The notes under the pieces are model-generated. The model saw only the letters and a list, made by a program, of their open reading frames with translations. It had not been told where the DNA came from and did not search any database. A program made the position numbers and the translations under genes. A stretch of 64,000 nt of DNA from SMYC01 sp963578475 (GTDB taxonomy: Bacteria; Acidobacteriota; Vicinamibacteria; Marinacidobacterales; SMYC01): assembly GCA_963578475.1 (NCBI GenBank), contig CAUZCL010000003.1, forward strand, positions 62,001-126,000, written 5' to 3'. Positions 37,386 through 46,282 of this stretch are shown piece by piece (position 1 is the stretch's first letter; every line of letters starts with the position of its first letter).

Positions 37386-37885
37386 TGAGTACACGACCCG
37401 CGGATCGATGAACGCGTAGATGACGTCCGTGACAACGTTCGCCACGATGACCGCTACCGAGATACACGTGAACAGGCCGAGCAGCAGCGGAAAATCTCGC
37501 GCGCCGATCGCTTCGTACATCAACCGGCCCAGGCCGGGCCAGGCAAACACGGTCTCGGTAAGGACGGACCCGGCCAGCATGTGGCCGACATGCAAGCCCA
37601 TAACCGTTACCACCGGAAGCATCGCATTCGGAAACGCATGGCGGAAGACGACCCTGGGCTCGGACAGCCCGCGCGCACGCGCGGACTTCACGAACTCCCG
37701 ACTCAACTATTCGCGCATCTTGACCGCGTGAGACGGTAGATGAGCGTGAGCTGGTACACGCTGTAGGTGAGCGCCGGCAAGGCGAGATGATGAGCCACGT
37801 CGAGGACGCGGTCGAATCCCACGGACGTTGTGCGCAGCGAGACCATGCCCTGGATGGGAAACCATCCGAGACCGACGGCGCCTCT
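37383..37885 (-). pseudogene. DppB-type peptide ABC permease, N-terminus deleted, frameshift and TAG
   Basis: The surviving part begins with LGWFPIQGM and LALPALTYSVYQLTLIYRLT. It continues through a frame slip near 37725, an in-frame TAG at 37707-37709 (MRE-stop-LSREFVKSARARGL), the EAA loop ARARGLSEPRVVFRHAFPNA, and an intact end VANVVTDVIYAFIDPRVVYS. The first about 150 residues are absent. Their place is taken directly by the N-terminal part of the substrate-binding protein gene, which ends near 37886. This is a deletion that fused the two genes. Confidence 0.75.
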
Positions 37886-38138
37886 CTGTTCAAATGGAAG
37901 ACGTAGCGAAGTCCGTCGGGCGAAACCTCCCAACTGTCAGCAAGGTCCGGTGTCGGGTTGAAATCAAAGTCGTAGCCGATGAGCCCGTTGAAGAGGTTCG
38001 ACGCGATCATGACCGCTGGCAGGTCGCTCGAAAGATGCGCGGTCAAGGTGGCGGGCTCACCTTCGAGCGCTCGCTCCCCGGAGTCCCACACGAAGTGGAC
38101 ACGATAGCGGCGAGCAAAAGTAGCTTTCGAGTCCTCAC
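37886..38138 (-). pseudogene. Peptide ABC substrate-binding lipoprotein (SBP_bac_5), N-terminal remnant
   Basis: GTG 38138 starts MRTRKLLLLAAIVSTSCGTP, a lipoprotein signal with Cys in the lipobox. A frame slip near 38075 leads into ATLTAHLSSDLPAVMIASNL, FNGLIGYDFDFNPTPDLADS and WEVSPDGLRYVFHLNR, typical of the first 80 residues of DppA/OppA-like binding proteins. After HLNR the sequence switches to DppB. About 450 residues are missing. The GTG overlaps the TAG of the RraA gene by one base, so this was part of the aldolase/RraA operon. Confidence 0.7.
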
Positions 38139-38763
38139 TAAAGTCGCCACTTCTTTGGTGCCTCCTCGAGACGCATCCCGTTCTCGAGGGCTTCGCGAAT
38201 GTTTGCCTCGCGCGTGTCGACCTTCTGGGCCAGTTCGAGGATCTCCGATTCTCGCGCGCGTGGCACGACGACGACACCGTCCGCGTCACCCAGCAGCAGG
38301 TCACCGTCACTGACGCGCACGCCGCAAAGGGACACGGTAACGTTCATAGCATCACGCGCCACCCGATTCTTCCCTGTCCGTATCGATCTGCCCCGGCTGA
38401 AGACGGTATATCCAAGATCGAGGCTTCGGCTGACGTTGCGACAAACGCCGTCGAGGACCGAGCCCGCGATACCTAGCTTCACCGCGGCAAGGGTCATAAT
38501 ATCTCCCCAAACGGTCGCGTCGAGACGTCCTACATTGTCGAGGGTGATCACCCGCTCTGGTGGAACGTCGTCGATGTAGTCTCCCACCGTGCTACCGGAC
38601 GTATCGGCGGGAAGGGTCGCATCGTAAAAGCCCACCCGCACAGCCTAAAGCTCGGGTCGAGAGCCAGTATCCCGAAGCAATGCCCGGCAATGCCGAGCCG
38701 ATCCAACGTATCCCCGACGGTGCTCGTCGACATCTTCTTCAGCTGCTCGACAGTCTCATCCAT
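38138..38763 (-). pseudogene. RraA-family protein (4-hydroxy-4-methyl-2-oxoglutarate aldolase-like), one frameshift
   Basis: The RraA fold includes aldolases/decarboxylases of 2-oxo acids in ring-cleavage pathways as well as the RNase E inhibitor. Visible motifs are STSTVGDTLDRLGIAG at the start, PERVITLDNVGRLDATVWGD, KLGIAGSVLDGVCRNVS (the GxxxDG.xRD-like catalytic loop, here DGVCRNV), and DLLLGDADGVVVVPRA (metal/substrate site). A one-base slip near 38630 separates the first 35 residues. Immediately downstream of the class II aldolase, which suggests a joint step in aromatic or sugar acid breakdown. Confidence 0.7.
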
Positions 38764-38766
38764 CTG

Positions 38767-39488
38767 TCAGTCCGCGTAGTCCGGTTCTTCGCGATCGAGA
38801 AGGCGCATCAAAGCAACGAAGTGCAGTCGGGCTTGCTTCCGAAGGTTATTGGGCCTCGCGTCACGACATATTTTTCGGCGACAGAGTCGGGAATCGTGCG
38901 AAGGTTCTGACTCGTCGCTTGGGCAAGGACCTGCACTTGGCAGGCTCGCTCGAGGAAATAGAGGTCGTCGAAACCGCGTGCCATCGACTCGCCCGCGACG
39001 ATCACTCCGTGATTCGCGTGGAATAAAATATCTCTTTTCCCGAGCACAGCGGCGAGACGCTCCCCTTCTTCCGCGTGATCCGCGGCGCCACTATAAGCGT
39101 CGTCATTGGCGATGCGGCCATGAAACCGCAAGGCGTTCTGACTGATCGACAAGAGCCGCCCGCCTTCGAGAACGCAAATCGTCGTCGCATGGATTTGATG
39201 GGTGTGGAGCACGCAAACGCTGTGTGGACGCGCCCGAAGGATACGCGAGTGAATGAACAGCGCTGACCGCTCGACCTCTCCTTCCCCTTCGAGCACGTTC
39301 CCATCGCCATCGACAACGAGAAGTCGGCTTGCTCGCACTTCCGACCAGTGGAGGCCGTGCGGGATCACGAGGAAGCGCTCCGATTCCCCGGGCACCCGCA
39401 GCGTAAAGTGATTCGAGATGCCTTCGTTCAGGCCGAAGCGCTCGCCTAGCCGATAGGCGGCCGCAAGCTCACGTCGCTCCGTACTCAA
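38767..39488 (-). pseudogene. Class II aldolase/adducin family protein, frameshift near the C-terminus
   Basis: A protein of about 240 residues of the zinc-dependent L-fuculose-phosphate aldolase / adducin family. Key parts are LNEGISNHFTLRVPG (phosphate/substrate loop), CVLHTHQIHATTICVL with the metal His pair HTH, and LFHANHGVIVAGESM with a further His. The TTG start overlaps the TGA of the VPS10 gene (TTGA). Near 38830 a one-base slip changes the end; the conserved C-terminus RLHFVALMRLLDREEPDYAD and its TGA at 38767-38769 are in the next frame. If truncated at 38808 only the last about 14 residues change, so activity may remain. Confidence 0.7.
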
Positions 39489-42372
39489 GGGAAGCTCTTC
39501 CGAAACGCGGGGACGTCTTCATCTATCAGCTTCCGATCTTCCTCGCGGACCTCGTCGAGGCGCTGCGTTAAAATCGCGTGTACCTCGAGCTGCTGGTCGG
39601 TGGGGCGAAGGTCGGCGCTGTCGTGACCGAGGTCGTTTCCGAGCGCGCCGAGCCTTCCGTAGAGCTTCATCGGCGCACGAAACGCGTCTTCACGCGCCCC
39701 GGTCAAGTTGACGTCGAAGAGCTTCCCTTCCACCGACACGGCATAGGTCGAAAGCTCCTCCGCATTGCTCACGATGGCGGTCATCCCCTCGCGCTCGCCG
39801 TAGCGCTCCACGAGGTCCAGGAGCTCTTTGCGCGTCCATTCGAGCTCGTCGATCATGTCGACGACCTCGTTCAACTGGTCGCGGATTTCGAGCGACAGCG
39901 CCGCTTGCGCTTCGATATCCGCTTGGATTCCCGTCGAGTGTGGGTCTTTACGCAACTCGAGCGGTACTTCTAGCGGTATTGGCGTCACATCGTCTCCCAC
40001 CAGCAGACGCACGGTGTACATGCCCGGCACCGCGAGCGGACCCCGGTAGCCCGGGAAGAGATCCAGGTCCCACGTGCGTAGACGCCGCCAGCCTTCTTCG
40101 CCAAGCGGAACCCAGTCGTGCTCGGGCAGCGGCGTCCGGAGCTTCGCCTCGCGCGATTTTTCGTGGCGGAGATCCCACCAGACACGCTGAAGCCCTGCCG
40201 ACCCGCTCGCTTCGAGCTCGCGAATGGTCTCGCCCGCAGCATCGACGATCTCGATCTTCACGTCGTCGTCCACTTTGTCCACGAGGTGGTAGTGGATCGA
40301 AGCCCCGTAGGGGGGATTCTGACCGGATACCTGACTCCCGCTTTCCGTTTTGATGCCTTTGGTCGCGCGGAAGCGGTAAGCGGCCCGCGGCTCGAAGAGA
40401 TGCACGTCTTTTTCGAGAAGCGACAGCTCGAGCACTCTTAGGGGCGTGAGATCGTCGAGGATGTAGAAGCCGCGGCCATAGGTCGCGACCACCAGATCCG
40501 AGAAGTGCTCTTGCACCGTCAACCAGTAGATCGGCGCGGGAGGCATGTTCGTCCGCAGCGACGTCCAGTGCTCCCCGTCATCAAGCGTGACATAAACCTG
40601 GTTGTCCGTCCCCGCATAGAGCATGCCGCGACGCTCGGGATCTTCACGCACCACGTGAACGAAGCGGAAGACCGACTCGGGAATGCCTTCGCTGATGCGC
40701 TCGAAGCTCTCGCCGTAATCCGTCGTCTTATAGATGTAGGGCGCGAAATCGCCATCCTGGTGGTTGCTGAAAGCGATGTAGGCTGCGGCGCCGTCATAGC
40801 ACGAAGGCTCTATCGCTTTGACCCAGCTCTCGACATACAAGCTCTCGATGTTCTTCGACACGTTCGTCCAGCTCTCGCCGCCATTTTGCAACACGTGCAC
40901 TTGTCCGTCGACGCTCCCCGTCCAAATCACTCCTTGCTCGACAGGTGACTCCGCAATCGAAAAGAGAACGGAGCCGTCGAACGTATAGAGGTTGTCGATG
41001 GTGAGCCCGCCGCCAGAGTCCTCCTGACGTGTCTTGTCGTTCGTCGTCAGGTCAGGGCTGAGCTCGCGCCAGCTTTGTCCGGCATCCGTCGTGACGTGAA
41101 CGTGCTGGCTTCCAACATAGACCTTCTCGTGATTATGAGGCGAGATGTGAAGTGGAAAATTCCAGCACCACCGGTACTTCACTTCAGCAGGCGCCCAGCC
41201 GTAGGACGCTTCCGGCCATACGCGTACGTCGCGCCACTGGCCGGAGCGCCAGTCGTAGCGCTCGAGCCCGCCGTCGTAGCAGCCTGACCAGACGATGTTG
41301 TCGTCTTCCGGGTCGGGCGTGGCCCAACCACTCTCGCAGCCGGCAACGTCGTGATTATCGCCGCCGCCGCGCGGCGGGTTCTCGACGATACTCTCCCCAC
41401 CATCCACCGACATGCTGAACCGCACCGACGCGATATAGATCCGATCGGCGTCGTCCGGCGAGACGGCAAAGCGAGTGTAGTAGGGCGCGCGCTCGTTGAG
41501 CGTTTGGTTGTTGCTGACGAGCTTCCACTCATCGCCACCATCCGTCGAGCGGTAGAAGCCGGGGCTCGTGTCCTCGGTCAGAACATACCAGCGATCCGGA
41601 TCCGACTGCGCGATCGCGACCGCAATCTTTCCGAGGGGATGGCTCTCGCCACCGGGAAGACCTTTGTCTTCGTCGGAAAGTTTCTCCCACGTAGTTCCGC
41701 TGTCCTTCGAACGGTAGACGCCGCTTCCCGGCCCACCGCTCACGAGACCCGACGTGTTGATCTGCATCTGCCACATCCCCGCGAGCACGCTGCGCGGGTT
41801 GGTCGGGTCCATCGCTATGTCTGAGCACCCCATCTTCTCGTCCACGAAGAGCACTTGCTCCCACGTCGCGCCGCCATCCGTGGTGCTGTAGACGCCGCGC
41901 TCGGGCTGCGGCGCATAGAGGTGACCCGCGGCGCAGGCGACGGCGACGGCGGGATCCGTCGGGTTCACGACGAGACGGCCGATACGGCCGATTTTCTCGA
42001 GCCCAACGTGGCTCCACGTCTCGCCGGCATCGGTCGAGCGGTACATGCCGTTTCCCATCGCAAGCGCGGGGCGAATGACAAAGGTCTCGCCGGTGCCGGC
42101 CCAGACGACATTCGGATACGAAGGCGCTATGGCGATCGAGCCGAACGAAGCGACGTCGACGTCATCGAAGATAGACGACCAGCTCGAGCCACCATCGGTC
42201 GTCTTCCATATGCCACCGGACGCGGCACGATATAGACGACAGCGTTATTCCCGGGCTCGCCGGCAATCGCGATCGTGCGGTTACCGTCAGGTCCGATATA
42301 GCGATAGGCGAGCTCCGAGAGAAGCTCGGGATCGAGGGCTTGCGCAAGGATCATCGCGACGAGCAAGTGCAT
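39485..42372 (-). pseudogene. VPS10/sortilin-type BNR beta-propeller glycosidase-like protein, one frameshift
   Basis: A large exported protein (about 962 residues restored) with a short signal (HLLVAMILAQALD) and repeated BNR/Asp-box motifs, for example GGIWKTTDGGSSWSSIF, MYRSTDAGETWSHVGLE, VYSTTDGGATWEQVLF and VYRSKDSGTTWEKLSD. The last third has a non-propeller region with helices (EWTRKELLDLVERYGE). Such proteins are abundant in Acidobacteriota and are annotated as glycosyl hydrolases without proof. A single missing G near 42235 splits the first 45 residues from the rest; otherwise it is pristine, so a sequencing slip is quite possible. It follows gltX directly and precedes the aldolase by TTGA overlap. 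Confidence 0.75.
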
Positions 42373-43866
42373 TCATTCTTCTCCGAAAAGCGCGCGGTAC
42401 TTTTTTTCGAGCGCTTTGGTTTTCTTCGCCGAGAGGCCGCCGAGAAGCTCAACCGCTTGGCGAAAGCGTACGCGCGTCAAGTCCAGCCCGAGAAGCGCCA
42501 TCGAGCCGAAGAGCGGCGTCGACGCTTTCGAGCCTGTGAGGGCGACGTAAAAAGGCCGCGTCAAGTCGCGAAGCTTGATGTCCAGCTTCTCCGATAGCGA
42601 GCGAAAAACGCCCTCGATGGCCTCCTCGCTAAAGTTCGGGAGTGATTCGAAGAGCCAAATCGCCATTTGAAGAACGCGTACCAGGTCCGCCGGCTCTTTC
42701 CCTTTCAATATCAAGTCATCCGCTTGGATAGGCACCCGATCCGCGAAGAAGAACGCGGTGAGAAAGCCCCAATCAGCGAGTGTCTCGAGGCGCGGCTGGG
42801 CAAGCGGCACAATTTTTCCGAGATAGTCGGCACCGAGGGCCCAATCCTGGAGCAACTTCAATAGCGCGGGGTCGTCATAGTCCTCACGGATGTAGCGCGC
42901 GTTCAGCCAGCGTAGCTTGTCGACATCGAAAACGGGGCCGCCTAGCGATAGCTTCTCGATGTCGAAATTCTCGATGAACTCGGCGAGCGAAAATTTTTCT
43001 TCTCCTTCCGCACGCGTCCAACCCATCATACCCATAAAGTTCACGATGGCCTCGGGGAGAAAACCAGCACGTCGGTAATAGTTGATCGAGGTCGGGTTCT
43101 TCCTTTTCGAGAGCTTGGACTTGTTCGCGTCGTTATTCCTGAGAAGCGGCAGATGGCAAAACACCGGCGGCTCCCACCCGAAATACTCGTAGAGCTTCAA
43201 GTGTTTCGGAACGGAGTTGATCCACTCCTCACCACGAATCACGTGACTGATCTCCATTAAGTGGTCGTCGACGACGTTGGCGAGATGATACGTCGGAAAG
43301 CCGTCCGACTTCATCACGATCTGGTCGTCAATGGACGCCCAGTCTTTCCGAATGTCACCGCGAAGAACATCATGCATCACAGACTGGCCCTCGATGGGAA
43401 TTTTCATCCGCACGACAAAAGGCTCATCGGAGTCGTCTCGCGCGATGTCGCGGCAGTGCCGGTCATAGCCTGGGAACAGTTTCTGGTCCCGGTGCTCGGC
43501 GCGCAACGCCTCTAGTCGTTCCTTCGTGCAATAGCACCGATAGGCATAGCCGTCCGCGAGAAGCCGATCGACGTGCTCCTTGTATATCGGCAAGCGCTCG
43601 CTCTGACGATAAGGCGCGTGCGGTCCCGAGACATCCGGCCCCTCGTCCCAGGTGAGCCCGAGCCAGCGCAGCGAGTCCAGGATCATTTGCTCGGACTCGC
43701 GCGTAGAGCGCGCTTGATCCGTATCCTCGATGCGCAAGATGAACTGCCCGTCATGTTGCCGGGCGAAAGCGTGGTTGAAGAGCGCCTGATAGGCCGTCCC
43801 GACATGCGGATCGCCTGTCGGGGACGGTGCGACACGAACACGAACCTTTGAAGCTGAAGCCGTCAT
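42373..43866 (-). CDS. gltX: Glutamyl-tRNA synthetase
   Basis: A 497-residue class I aminoacyl-tRNA synthetase. The HIGH-type motif is APSPTGDPHVGTAY at the start, and the KMSKS-type loop is KSKLSKRKNPTS near residue 250. RIEDTDQARSTRESEQMIL and GDPHVGT mark the GluRS/GlnRS family; VAPSPTGD rather than FPPEPNGY indicates GluRS. The frame is open 13 codons further, but ATG 43866 gives the normal N-terminus (TASASKVRVRVAPSP). Whether it also charges tRNA-Gln cannot be told. Intact; first gene of a seven-gene minus-strand array. Confidence 0.95.
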   Translation of the reverse strand: MTASASKVRVRVAPSPTGDPHVGTAYQALFNHAFARQHDGQFILRIEDTDQARSTRESEQMILDSLRWLGLTWDEGPDVSGPHAPYRQSERLPIYKEHVDRLLADGYAYRCYCTKERLEALRAEHRDQKLFPGYDRHCRDIARDDSDEPFVVRMKIPIEGQSVMHDVLRGDIRKDWASIDDQIVMKSDGFPTYHLANVVDDHLMEISHVIRGEEWINSVPKHLKLYEYFGWEPPVFCHLPLLRNNDANKSKLSKRKNPTSINYYRRAGFLPEAIVNFMGMMGWTRAEGEEKFSLAEFIENFDIEKLSLGGPVFDVDKLRWLNARYIREDYDDPALLKLLQDWALGADYLGKIVPLAQPRLETLADWGFLTAFFFADRVPIQADDLILKGKEPADLVRVLQMAIWLFESLPNFSEEAIEGVFRSLSEKLDIKLRDLTRPFYVALTGSKASTPLFGSMALLGLDLTRVRFRQAVELLGGLSAKKTKALEKKYRALFGEE

Positions 43867-44022
43867 AACGCCGCGCATTGTACCTCTCCGCCCGGAGATC
43901 GACACGCCGGGAGGATTTCCTGGAACTATCTATTAGCCTTATGTGGCCATTTGCTTCGGGGGGGGGTGCAGGCTCAGCACCAGATTGGTGTAAGCACCTT
44001 TAAGCCTATGCTCTCTTGTAAA

Positions 44023-44049
44023 ACACTGTATTTACTGTATATACAGTGT
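44023..44049. promoter_or_regulatory. Palindromic AT-rich operator-like site
   Basis: ACACTGTA (44023-44030) and TACAGTGT (44042-44049) are perfect inverted arms, and inside them ACTGTATATACAGT (44034-44047) is a perfect 14-base palindrome. ACTGTA also occurs as a direct repeat. The site lies in the AT-rich gap between divergent gltX and the small plus-strand genes. It resembles an SOS-type CTGT...ACAG half-site pair, but the spacing does not fit the enterobacterial LexA box. Confidence 0.5.
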
Positions 44050-44056
44050 ACTGGCT

Positions 44057-44437
44057 CTGGTCAAAGTCACTTTCTTCCTGCCCCTTCGCGACAACGATGG
44101 CAGGGAGCTTGGCAAGGAGATAAGCGCCGTTGAAGACGAGTGTTTTCTACTTTTCGGCGCCTGGACACTGGCGGGATTCTTCAAGGGTGTGTGGCGCATG
44201 GAAAGTGGGGAGCGTCAGGTAGACACGAGCGCGGCCTATATGGTGATCGTAGAAGAAAACCCGCTCGACGAGCTCGAAGTAATCCTGAGGCGCTTCAAGG
44301 CGGGAACGACACAAGAGGCGATTTTTCTCGAGGTCGAGCACGACATCGACCTGCGTTTACTTGGACCACCGAATCAGGAGAAGCCGACATGGAGCCGTCC
44401 AAGTGGAGTGACGCAAACGAGCGTCTCAGAGCGTTAG
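44057..44437 (+). CDS. Small protein of unknown function, non-standard start
   Basis: The plus frame from CTG 44057 reads LVKVTFFLPLRDNDGRELGK, then EDECFLLFGAWTLAGFFKGV, TSAAYMVIVEENPLDELEVI and FKAGTTQEAIFLEVEHDIDL. This is a coherent alpha/beta protein of about 126 residues. I believe similar acidobacterial hypothetical proteins start MKITFFLPLRDNDG, which suggests the ATG has become CTG or that CTG is used. A shorter ATG start at 44189 would remove the conserved first half. The palindromic site ends 8 bases upstream. Function unknown. The last 16 codons overlap the next gene in another frame. Confidence 0.5.
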   Translation: MVKVTFFLPLRDNDGRELGKEISAVEDECFLLFGAWTLAGFFKGVWRMESGERQVDTSAAYMVIVEENPLDELEVILRRFKAGTTQEAIFLEVEHDIDLRLLGPPNQEKPTWSRPSGVTQTSVSER

Positions 44438-44652
44438 CCACCCGGATGATCAAGGAGGGCGTGGATGCTCCCATATTTTCATCGCGTTTTTTTCGCCCGA
44501 CGGGCGAGCTCGGCGCACTTGGAAAAACACGCGCGCAAAGAGAGCAGATCGTTCAATCTAAGCTTCATCGATGGCTGAAGGAGCGTTACGAAGAGCTTCG
44601 GCTGCGCGACGCATCCGATAATGCAAGCCAGCTTTCCGACGCGGCATCGTAG
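44389..44652 (+). CDS. Small protein of unknown function
   Basis: An 87-residue basic, helical protein from ATG 44389, with AGGAG ten bases upstream. It overlaps the end of the previous gene by 49 bases, so coupling is likely. Sequence such as WSDANERLRALATRMIKEGV and QREQIVQSKLHRWLKERYEE suggests a helical hairpin. The last about 12 residues (NASQLSDAAS) are the antisense of a phytase-like relic, so the natural C-terminus may have been replaced. No family recognised. Confidence 0.5.
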   Translation: MEPSKWSDANERLRALATRMIKEGVDAPIFSSRFFRPTGELGALGKTRAQREQIVQSKLHRWLKERYEELRLRDASDNASQLSDAAS

Positions 44653-44816
44653 ACGACGGCCGAGATCCCTCCCAGCTCTTCGTCCGCGTAGCTCGATCGC
44701 GGCGGGAAGTTGAAATCAGCGAGAAAGTCGAGCTCAAGAGACCTAGGCGCTGGTCCCACGTCTTCCCCGCAGCCCGCAAAAACCACAAAGAGGAGTCCGG
44801 AGATGAGCCTCCTCAC
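44620..44816 (-). pseudogene. Relic of an esterase-like phytase lipoprotein N-terminus
   Basis: The minus strand reads MRRLISGLLFVVFAGCGEDV (lipoprotein signal with Cys16), then LELDFLADFNFPPRSSYADE and LGGISAVVYDAASESWLALS. This matches the start of the esterase-like-activity-of-phytase propeller family. Around 44620 it changes into the antisense of the small gene at 44389. The rest of the propeller (about 300 residues) is gone. Position just after cbs on the same strand. Confidence 0.55.
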
Positions 44817-44825
44817 GCCAGGGTC

Positions 44826-46220
44826 CTAGGCCGGCTGCTCGGCCAGAAAGCTGATGAGATCGATTTTGGTGAAGATCCCGCTGACGGAGTCTCCGTCGAG
44901 CACCACGGCGATGTGACCGCGGTTGAAGACCTCCGCGAGCGCCTCGAGCGAGTTCCGCGGCGAAACGACTTCCATGTGGTCCTTCTTAACGAGCGGGGCG
45001 ATCGCGTCCGTAGCACCTGCTTTCGCCTGGACCATGCAATCGAGAATCGCGAACTCGGTGATCAAGCCTGAGAGCTTGCCATCATCGACCACCGGAAGCT
45101 GCGAGATATTATGCTCCTTCATCACGCGCACGACATTTGCCATCGACTCGCTCGACTCGACCGTGATGACCGTCTGGATGCGCTTCGAAACAAGAAGGTC
45201 CGAGACCGTGTTCTCTCCGAGATCGGTCTCCATGAAGCGATTTTGCCGCATCCAATCGTCGTTGAAGAACTTCGACAGATAGCGCGAGCCGGAATCAGGC
45301 AAGAGCACCACCACGACCTTGTCTGCCGGAAGATCACGCGCGTAGCGAAGCGCGGCCGCAGCCGCGGTGCCGCACGAGCCGCCCACGAAGAGCCCTTCTT
45401 CCCTACCGAGACGGCGCGCAATGACGAAAGATTCCTTGTCGCCAACCTGGATCACGTCGTCGACGACATCAAAGTTCATCGTCGAGGGCAGGAAATCTTC
45501 TCCAACACCTTCGACCATGTAAGAGTGCGCCGCCCCGAGATTGCCGGTCTTGAAATATTCGTAATAAAGCGAGCCCACCGGATCGGCGCCAATGATCTTG
45601 ATATCCGGGTTCTTTTCCTTCAGATATTTTCCCATGCCGGAGATCGTGCCGCCCGTCCCCATGCCGACAACGAGCGCGTCGAGCTTGCCACCGGTCTGCT
45701 CCCAGATCTCCGGCCCGGTCGAATCGTAATGCGCCTGCGGGTTCACCGGATTGTGATACTGATTCGCATAGAGACAGTTCGGCGTCTCTTCGGAAAGCTT
45801 GCGCGAGACGCAGTAATAGCTCCGTGGGTCCTCCGGCTCTACTGCTGTGGGACAAACGACAACTTTGGCCCCGAGAGCTTCGAGCGTGCGGATCTTCTCG
45901 TCGCTCATCTTGTCGGGCATGACGAAAATGGCCTTGTAGCCCTTGACGGAAGCGGCGATCGCGAGCCCCATTCCCGTATTGCCGGAGGTAGCCTCGACGA
46001 TCGTGCCGCCTGGCTTGAGCAGCCCTTTCTTCTCGGCATCTTCGATGATGGCGATTCCGATACGGTCCTTGACCGAACCGCCGGGGTTGAAGAACTCGAG
46101 CTTCGCGAGCACGGTGGCTTGGATGCCGCGCGCAACGTTAGTGAGCTTGACGAGAGGCGTATTGCCAATCGTTTCAAGGACGTTTTCAGCGATTCCTGGA
46201 AGAGGGCCTTTGAACTTCAT
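44826..46220 (-). CDS. cbs: Cystathionine beta-synthase with C-terminal CBS domains
   Basis: A 464-residue PLP enzyme that condenses serine and homocysteine. ETIGNTPLVKL, the PLP lysine Lys51 in NPGGSVKDRIG, the PLP phosphate loop TSGNTGMGLAIAA and GGTISGMGKYLKE are canonical. Residues about 335-460 are two CBS domains (SKRIQTVITVESSESMANVV and DHMEVVSPRNSLEALAEVFN) that usually sense adenosyl ligands. The haem-binding N-terminus of animal CBS is absent, as usual in bacteria. A TATTAT/ATAATA palindrome abuts the start. Intact. Confidence 0.92.
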   Translation of the reverse strand: MKFKGPLPGIAENVLETIGNTPLVKLTNVARGIQATVLAKLEFFNPGGSVKDRIGIAIIEDAEKKGLLKPGGTIVEATSGNTGMGLAIAASVKGYKAIFVMPDKMSDEKIRTLEALGAKVVVCPTAVEPEDPRSYYCVSRKLSEETPNCLYANQYHNPVNPQAHYDSTGPEIWEQTGGKLDALVVGMGTGGTISGMGKYLKEKNPDIKIIGADPVGSLYYEYFKTGNLGAAHSYMVEGVGEDFLPSTMNFDVVDDVIQVGDKESFVIARRLGREEGLFVGGSCGTAAAAALRYARDLPADKVVVVLLPDSGSRYLSKFFNDDWMRQNRFMETDLGENTVSDLLVSKRIQTVITVESSESMANVVRVMKEHNISQLPVVDDGKLSGLITEFAILDCMVQAKAGATDAIAPLVKKDHMEVVSPRNSLEALAEVFNRGHIAVVLDGDSVSGIFTKIDLISFLAEQPA

Positions 46221-46221
46221 T

Positions 46222-46235
46222 TATTATTGATAATA
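46222..46235 (-). promoter_or_regulatory. TATTAT-TG-ATAATA palindrome directly before cbs
   Basis: A perfect 6+6 palindrome ends one base before ATG 46220. It contains TATTAT, a good -10-like hexamer for the minus strand, but is too close for a normal leader. It could be a promoter for a leaderless transcript or a repressor site. The surroundings are much more GC-rich. Confidence 0.4.
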
Positions 46236-46282
46236 CTTCCCAGAACGCCGTCCCACAACGTCGGCGGAATGCGGGACGGGGT

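Noticed and set aside
44026..44047. A LexA (SOS) box of the enterobacterial type
   Set aside because: CTGT and ACAG half-sites are present but separated by 4 or 13 bases, not by 8.
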